In this document: positions 6,030-10,159 of the stretch, one piece after another
Layout of the letters: every line of letters starts with the position of its first letter
Position numbering within the stretch: position 1 is the stretch's first letter
Assembly (NCBI GenBank): GCA_947628355.1
Contig: CANQZO010000057.1
Location: forward strand, 1 to 10,159
DNA length: 10,159 bases
Source: Candidatus Gastranaerophilales bacterium
GTDB lineage: Bacteria; Cyanobacteriota; Vampirovibrionia; Gastranaerophilales; Gastranaerophilaceae
Reading direction: 5' to 3'
Translations under genes and position numbers: made by a program
The notes under the pieces: model-generated
What the model was told of the DNA's origin: nothing
Databases searched by the model: none
Seen by the model: only the letters and a program-made list of their open reading frames with translations

Positions 6030-8258
6030 TTAGGTTAAACCTATTTTAGCTTTTAAGTGTTCTATATATCTTTTACCTATATTTAAATTTCTAAGATTTC
6101 CCGAAGCATATTTGGTATACATACCAACTTCAGAATTGCCGGATGATTTATAATCATATTTCAATAATAAACTCATCATTTCAAGAGCTTTTATTGGATT
6201 GGATCTGTCTTCATAAGTATAATGTGTGCCAAATCTGTAATTTACCTCATCGACTGCGCATTCATGGAACTGACCTAAACCAACTGCCGCACCATTATCG
6301 CCGACTGCATCGGCATAACATCCCGATTCGTTGCAGATTTGAGCAAATAACATTATCGGACTTACACATCCGTCTGCCCATTGTTCTGAGTTACTCAGCT
6401 CTGTAAGATAATCAGCCACTTCTTTTTCATCCATGCCAAGCTCATCACACAACCTTGAATAAAATATTGTAGCATTTCCGCCTAAATTATTTATTGTATC
6501 AAGTAATTCTTGTCCGTCAAATTGTGAAGTGCTTACTTTATATTCTTTTTTTGTTTCTTCCGCTTTTTTGTCATTAATTACGGTATTTACTTCATCAAGT
6601 GCGGCTTCGGCTTGTGTTAATGTTTCTCTTGCAGATGAAAGTTCAGTTTCTTTGACTAATGCAAGATTTTCTTTTGCTTCATTAAAGGCTTGAAGTGCCT
6701 GTTGAGTTGCCGGTGAACAGTTATCTAATATGCCGTCTACTTTGTTCCCATTTCCGTCAATATAACCATTTTCAATATTTTGGCGGTCTTGTTCCAGTTT
6801 ATCTAATTCATCCTGTTTGGTTTCAAGTTGTTCTTTAAACTCATCTAATTTTTGGTTAAGTTGTTCTATTGTATTTTTATCTTCCGTAATTTTTTGTTTG
6901 GTTTCACTTATTTGAGTTTCGAGAGCATTGCGCTGTGCTTCTATTTGTGCTTGAATTTCGGGATCATCTGAGCTTGTAGGCAAGGCAGATAATGCAGCTT
7001 CTAATGCAGCAAGATTTGATTCATCCGCGGAAAGAGTATTTTCAGCATCTGAAATTTCAGCTTCTTTTTTATTTATTTGAGTGTTAACGTCATCAATTTC
7101 GCCCTGTTTTTTTTCTATCGCTTCAAGATTTTGACTTCTTTGTTGTTTTAACTCATCAGATATTTTTTCATCATTTTCTACTGCTTTATCGTATGCATCT
7201 TTAGCTTTTTCGTAATCTTTCTGTGCGGTTTTGACAGCTTCATTTTCACCCGAATATACCGCATTTATGTTATCTCTTGCCTTAGAAACATCACTTTCAC
7301 GTGTACTTTTTACTTGTTCAAGTTCATCTAAAGATTTGTTTTCAAGTCCTTTTGTTGTATCTAATTGAACACCGCTATCTTTAGTGCTGCTTGTTATACC
7401 GCTTCCGGCAGAGGCAGCTCCGGTACCACTGGCTTGAGTCGAACCGGAAATTCTAGGAGCAGAAGAAGCTGCAGTTATTGTTGATTCTTCCTGCCGAGGT
7501 ATTTCTTGAGTTATTTGTTCTTCTTCATTGTTGTCTTCATAAACAAATTCATTTCTTATAATTTGTCTGAATGCGGTTTGTATATCTTCTTTTGTTAAAT
7601 CATCGGCATTTCCGTCAAAATCTTTAATATATTCTTCAAATTTTGTTTTTTCTTCAGCACTTAATTCCCCGTCACCATTAATGTCAAGAGTATTTATGGC
7701 TTTTTCATTTGAATATACACCTTTTAAAAGTAATTCAGTTTCGCTTAATTCACTTTCTTTATTAGTGAATGTTCCGTCATTCATAGCTTGAACAGCACCT
7801 GCAATTGAATCGAAACTTATTTGTCCGTCTTCAGGATTTGCTATTCCTGTTAAAAAGGTGTTTATTTCATCTTCACCAATTTCGCCGTTTGTATCGGTAT
7901 CAAGGTACATAGCAAAGTCTTCATTTTCAAATATTGCATTAAGTGAATCAGCTATAAGCGAGTCACCGTTGTATTCATTTTCATCTTCATTTTCATCTTC
8001 TTTTGTGAAACTGTCGCCTGTTTCTTCTTTTTTTTCAACCAATTTCCCGTTGACGATTTCCATTGACATTATTTCTGTGATACTTTTGGAAAAAATGGAA
8101 TTGTCGGCACCTACTTCTTGAATAAGATAATTCTTGAATTCGGTATTGTATAAAAAAATGCTCATATCCGGATTATTTGTTACAAATTCTTTTCCCTCTG
8201 TTCCATTTTTTTCTTCAAGCCAATTTAAAAATCCTAATTTTATTGTTTCAAAATTCAT
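6030..8258 (-). CDS. EF-hand / coiled-coil / lytic transglycosylase (SLT) protein
   Basis: A 742-residue multidomain protein. Residues 1-80 are unrecognised and mostly helical, followed by an acidic DENEDENE stretch (88-95). Two canonical EF-hand calcium loops follow: DTDTNGEIGEDE (120-131) and DINGDGELSAEE (192-203). Each has a degenerate partner about 20 residues later (NPEDGQISFD, DFDGNADDLTKED), giving two EF-hand pairs. A Ser/Thr/Ala/Gly linker (about 255-300) leads to a long Glu/Lys/Gln-rich coiled coil (about 306-570). The C-terminal 110 residues resemble the SLT lysozyme-like fold: catalytic Glu644 in NESG, then GAAVGLGQF (656-664) and YASG (717-720). That fold cleaves peptidoglycan glycan strands. 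The SLT region has five Cys (604, 631, 642, 647, 667), which may form disulfides. No signal peptide or membrane helix is visible, so the export route is unclear. The ATG at 8258 is chosen because AAGG lies five bases upstream; an in-frame GTG at 8270 has a poorer site. Confidence 0.85.
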   Translation of the reverse strand: MNFETIKLGFLNWLEEKNGTEGKEFVTNNPDMSIFLYNTEFKNYLIQEVGADNSIFSKSITEIMSMEIVNGKLVEKKEETGDSFTKEDENEDENEYNGDSLIADSLNAIFENEDFAMYLDTDTNGEIGEDEINTFLTGIANPEDGQISFDSIAGAVQAMNDGTFTNKESELSETELLLKGVYSNEKAINTLDINGDGELSAEEKTKFEEYIKDFDGNADDLTKEDIQTAFRQIIRNEFVYEDNNEEEQITQEIPRQEESTITAASSAPRISGSTQASGTGAASAGSGITSSTKDSGVQLDTTKGLENKSLDELEQVKSTRESDVSKARDNINAVYSGENEAVKTAQKDYEKAKDAYDKAVENDEKISDELKQQRSQNLEAIEKKQGEIDDVNTQINKKEAEISDAENTLSADESNLAALEAALSALPTSSDDPEIQAQIEAQRNALETQISETKQKITEDKNTIEQLNQKLDEFKEQLETKQDELDKLEQDRQNIENGYIDGNGNKVDGILDNCSPATQQALQAFNEAKENLALVKETELSSARETLTQAEAALDEVNTVINDKKAEETKKEYKVSTSQFDGQELLDTINNLGGNATIFYSRLCDELGMDEKEVADYLTELSNSEQWADGCVSPIMLFAQICNESGCYADAVGDNGAAVGLGQFHECAVDEVNYRFGTHYTYEDRSNPIKALEMMSLLLKYDYKSSGNSEVGMYTKYASGNLRNLNIGKRYIEHLKAKIGLT

Positions 8259-8335
8259 TTCTGCCTTCACTTTCTTTCTTTTTTATATATCGGCATAATA
8301 AATTTAAAACTTTAATAATTGTTACATTTGTTCAT

Positions 8336-8341
8336 ATTATA
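8336..8341 (-). promoter_or_regulatory. Possible -10 for the EF-hand/SLT gene
   Basis: A perfect TATAAT reads on the minus strand from 8341 to 8336, giving a leader of roughly 70 bases before the ATG at 8258. No convincing -35 is found at 16-18 bases and there is no TG extension. In such AT-rich sequence a chance match is quite possible. Confidence 0.3.
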
Positions 8342-8439
8342 TTTTTCTTAAAAACAACTGCGACCAAACTCATTTTTATTTTTTATTTAAAATCAATTTC
8401 AATATTAAGGAATGTTAAATAATTTATTCTCTTTAATGA

Positions 8440-8468
8440 TTGATTACTTTTAAATTAGATGTTATCCT
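8440..8468 (+). promoter_or_regulatory. Probable sigma-70-type promoter for the rubredoxin operon
   Basis: TTGATT (8440-8445) and TATCCT (8463-8468) are separated by exactly 17 bases; each matches its consensus at four of six positions. Transcription would start near 8475, leaving a short leader that contains the AAAAGGAG ribosome binding site of rubredoxin. The divergent gene starts at 8258, so 8259-8496 is a shared control region. No clear repressor dyad was found in it. Confidence 0.45.
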
Positions 8469-8496
8469 CAAATATGGCAGATAAAAGGAGATAGTT

Positions 8497-8637
8497 ATGG
8501 AAAATTACATTTGCACCGTATGTCATTATGTTTATGAACCGGCTGAAAACGGCAATGTTGCCTTTGAGGATTTACCAGATGATTATGTTTGTCCTCTTTG
8601 CGGTGTTGGTAAAGATATGTTCGAAAAACAGCAATAA
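8497..8637 (+). CDS. Rubredoxin, short-loop type (46 aa)
   Basis: Too short for many ORF finders, but clear. Rubredoxin is a cytoplasmic one-electron carrier with a single iron held by four cysteines. The protein starts MENYICTVCHYVYEP; the ligands are Cys6, Cys9, Cys32 and Cys35 (CTVC and CPLC), followed by the typical GVGKDMFE. The segment FEDLPDDYVCPLCG is classic rubredoxin. Usual length is 52-54; here the loop between PAE and FEDLPDD lacks about seven residues (the DPxxGxxPGT part), as in the known 45-residue rubredoxin of Desulfovibrio desulfuricans. The residue after the first CxxC is His10 where Gly is nearly universal. AAAAGGAG lies six bases before the ATG. It precedes the flavodiiron gene by 36 bases and is its likely electron donor. 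Confidence 0.96.
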   Translation: MENYICTVCHYVYEPAENGNVAFEDLPDDYVCPLCGVGKDMFEKQQ

Positions 8638-8650
8638 TATTGCTGTTTTT
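8624..8650 (+). terminator. Hairpin with T-tract between rubredoxin and flavodiiron genes (possible attenuator)
   Basis: AAAAACAGCAA (8624-8634) and TTGCTGTTTTT (8640-8650) are perfect 11-base complements around a five-base loop TAATA. The rubredoxin stop codon TAA (8635-8637) is the start of the loop, so a ribosome finishing the gene would cover the stem. The five U at the end resemble an intrinsic terminator, but the stem has only four G-C pairs, so read-through into the next gene is expected. It could lower flavodiiron expression relative to rubredoxin, or stabilise a short rubredoxin mRNA. It is symmetric and could act in both directions. Confidence 0.6.
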
Positions 8651-8673
8651 AATTATAGGCGAGGAGTGATTTT

Positions 8674-9855
8674 ATGTTTCAAAAAATAAAAGATAACATT
8701 TTATATGCAGGTATGAATGATAAAGACAGAGTCATATTTGATGAGTTAATACCTCTTGATAACGGTACCAGCTATAATTCATATATTGTAATCGGCAGTG
8801 AAAAAACTGCTGTTATTGATACTATGTATCCTAAATTTACAAAGGAATATTTAAAATCTTTTGATGAAAACGGAATAACAAAAGTTGATTATATTATTGC
8901 AAACCACGGGGAACAAGATCATTCGGGCAGTATTCCCGCTTTGTTGGAAAAATTCCCCTCCGCAGTTGTTGTTACAAATGCAGTTTGTGCCAAAAACATA
9001 CAGGAAATGCTTTTAGTTCCTGCTGAAAAAATAAAAATAATATCAAACAACGAGGAGCTTTCATTAGGTGATAAAACACTTAAATTTATGATATCCCCCG
9101 GGGTTCACTGGCCCGATACAATGTTTACATACATTAAAGAAGATAATGTAATTTGTACTTGCGACTTTTTAGGCGCTCATTATATTTTTGACGATGTTTT
9201 TGCAGTTCCCTCAAAAGATTTGGAAAAAAGTGCAAAAAAATACTTTGCAGAAATTATGATGCCGTTTAGCACCGTTTGCAGAAAATATGTTCAGCAAATA
9301 AGAGATTTAAAAGTTGATATGGTATTGCCAAGCCACGGACCCGTTCATAAAAATCCCGATTATATTCTTGATTTGTATGCGGATTGGGCAGGCGAAAAAG
9401 GTAAAAATTTAGTTTTACTTCCTTATGTATCAATGTATCATTCAACGGAAGAAATGATTGATTATTTGGCAAAAAAACTTGAAGAAAAAGGAATTCCGTC
9501 TGTAAAATATGATATGGTAGAGGGCAATTTGGGCGATTTAGCAATGGCTCTTGTTGACGGAACAACGATAGTTCTCGGAACCTCAATGGTTTTAGCGGGA
9601 CCTCACCCTGCCGCATTTAATACGGTGTACCTTGCGAGCGTATTAAGACCTAAGGCAAAAATTGCTTCCTTTATCGGTTCTTACGGCTGGGGCGGTGATT
9701 TGTTCGGTAAAATGGCCGATATGCTTACTCCGTTAAAACTTGATGTTATAGAACCTATACTGGTTAAAGGTAAAGCAAAGGCAGAAGATTACGTAAAAAT
9801 AGATAATATGGCTCAAACCATATATGAAAAACATAAGGCTTTAGGATTATTATAA
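8674..9855 (+). CDS. fprA: Flavodiiron protein (class A, O2/NO reductase)
   Basis: Flavodiiron proteins reduce O2 to water or NO to N2O in the cytoplasm of anaerobes, taking electrons from rubredoxin. The 393-residue length is that of class A (two-domain) members. The N-terminal metallo-beta-lactamase-like domain (about 1-245) carries all iron ligands: His78, Glu80 and Asp82 in NHGEQDHSGS, His145 in SPGVHWPDTM, Asp164 in CDFLGAH and His221 in SHGPVH. The C-terminal flavodoxin-like domain (about 246-393) has the FMN phosphate loop VSMYHSTEEM (252-261), then GTSMVLAGPHPA and GSYGWGG. GAGGAG lies seven bases before the ATG. It follows rubredoxin, its natural partner, and its stop overlaps the ilvD start by one base. 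Whether O2 or NO is preferred cannot be read from the sequence. Confidence 0.97.
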   Translation: MFQKIKDNILYAGMNDKDRVIFDELIPLDNGTSYNSYIVIGSEKTAVIDTMYPKFTKEYLKSFDENGITKVDYIIANHGEQDHSGSIPALLEKFPSAVVVTNAVCAKNIQEMLLVPAEKIKIISNNEELSLGDKTLKFMISPGVHWPDTMFTYIKEDNVICTCDFLGAHYIFDDVFAVPSKDLEKSAKKYFAEIMMPFSTVCRKYVQQIRDLKVDMVLPSHGPVHKNPDYILDLYADWAGEKGKNLVLLPYVSMYHSTEEMIDYLAKKLEEKGIPSVKYDMVEGNLGDLAMALVDGTTIVLGTSMVLAGPHPAAFNTVYLASVLRPKAKIASFIGSYGWGGDLFGKMADMLTPLKLDVIEPILVKGKAKAEDYVKIDNMAQTIYEKHKALGLL

Positions 9856-10159
9856 TGAGAAGTGATGAAATAAAAAAAGGATTAGAGCGCACTCCGCACC
9901 GTTCACTATTGTACGGAACAGGTGTAAGCGAACAGCAAATGGATAAAAAATTTATCGGAATTGCAAGCAGCTTTTCCGACTTAGTTCCGGGGCATTCGGG
10001 CATGCGAGATTTGGAACGTCAGATTGAAAAAGGTATTCATACCGGAGGCGGACAGGCATTTATTTTCGGAGTTCCCGCAATTTGCGACGGAATAGCCATG
10101 GGACATAGCGGAATGAACTATTCGCTCCCCTCTCGTGACTTAATTGCAGACTGTATAGA
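9855..10159 (+). CDS. ilvD: Dihydroxy-acid dehydratase IlvD, N-terminal part
   Basis: Only the first 101 residues of about 550 are in the window. The opening MRSDEIKKGLERTPHRSLL is the classic IlvD start, and VPGHSGMRDLE, CDGIAMGHSGM and YSLPSRDLIAD match conserved blocks. The enzyme dehydrates 2,3-dihydroxy-3-methyl(pent)anoates to 2-oxo acids in valine, isoleucine and leucine synthesis, using an Fe-S cluster and Mg2+. Two blocks differ from the common form: FGVPAICDG stands where FNTI-VCDG is usual, and VPGH lacks the Cys seen in TPCN-type enzymes (VPGH is also found in E. coli IlvD). A related IlvD/Edd-family sugar-acid dehydratase is possible but less likely. The start codon shares its A with the flavodiiron stop (TAATG), and no separate promoter is present. 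Confidence 0.92.
   Translation, partial: MRSDEIKKGLERTPHRSLLYGTGVSEQQMDKKFIGIASSFSDLVPGHSGMRDLERQIEKGIHTGGGQAFIFGVPAICDGIAMGHSGMNYSLPSRDLIADCI

Noticed and set aside
7976..8010. TCATCTTCATTT repeat as a genomic tandem repeat
   Set aside because: It is simply the codons for the acidic DENEDENE stretch inside the coding sequence; only two copies.
8177..8422. 81-codon plus-strand frame across the 5' end of the EF-hand/SLT gene and its upstream gap
   Set aside because: Product is Phe/Ile/Leu-rich without a Shine-Dalgarno site and overlaps the start of a well-supported gene; read as chance in AT-rich DNA.
9764..10003. 79-codon minus-strand frame over the fprA-ilvD junction
   Set aside because: Overlaps two clear genes on the other strand and has no motif of its own.

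Overview
The window is AT-rich (about one third G+C by eye) and densely coded, with short or overlapping gene junctions and clear Shine-Dalgarno sites. It looks like a chromosomal segment of an anaerobic bacterium. Rubredoxin plus a flavodiiron protein, and a CooC-like nickel-enzyme maturation ATPase, all point to anaerobic life. A dTDP-rhamnose pathway and an exported carboxypeptidase-regulatory-like protein point to an elaborate cell surface. The EF-hand/transglycosylase protein and the base composition would suit an uncultured gut lineage such as Gastranaerophilales (Melainabacteria), but Clostridia or Elusimicrobiota cannot be excluded from sequence alone. No tRNA, rRNA, CRISPR array, transposase or attachment site was seen.

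Layout: (1) 2-1850, plus strand: the 3' part of a CooC-type ATPase, overlapped by one base by folD, then a 90-residue orphan protein ending at a good intrinsic terminator (1881-1914). (2) 1906-5122, minus strand: a complete dTDP-L-rhamnose set in transcription order rfbC-rfbB-rfbD-rfbA, with 3-nt or ATGA-overlap junctions and an extended -10 promoter just upstream of rfbC. It converges on region 1. (3) 5175-5951, minus strand: a secreted protein with a carboxypeptidase-regulatory-like beta domain and an unrecognised C-terminal domain; its leader holds a perfect 9-bp inverted repeat that covers a candidate ribosome binding site. (4) 6030-8258, minus strand: a 742-residue protein with EF-hand calcium loops, a long coiled coil and a C-terminal lytic-transglycosylase (SLT) domain, but no visible signal peptide. 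(5) 8259-8496: a divergent control region. (6) 8497-10159, plus strand: short-loop rubredoxin, flavodiiron protein and ilvD (cut off by the window end).

How they may work together: CooC and FolD hint at one-carbon or nickel-CODH metabolism, although no CODH gene is visible. RfbABCD convert glucose-1-phosphate to dTDP-rhamnose for surface polysaccharide. Rubredoxin passes electrons to the flavodiiron protein, which reduces O2 or NO to harmless products. The tight coupling to ilvD, whose product carries an oxygen-sensitive Fe-S cluster, suggests an oxygen-defence unit joined to branched-chain amino acid synthesis. The most unusual items are the EF-hand/coiled-coil/SLT protein and the hairpin-leader secreted protein next to it. 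No clear new multi-gene system is evident.
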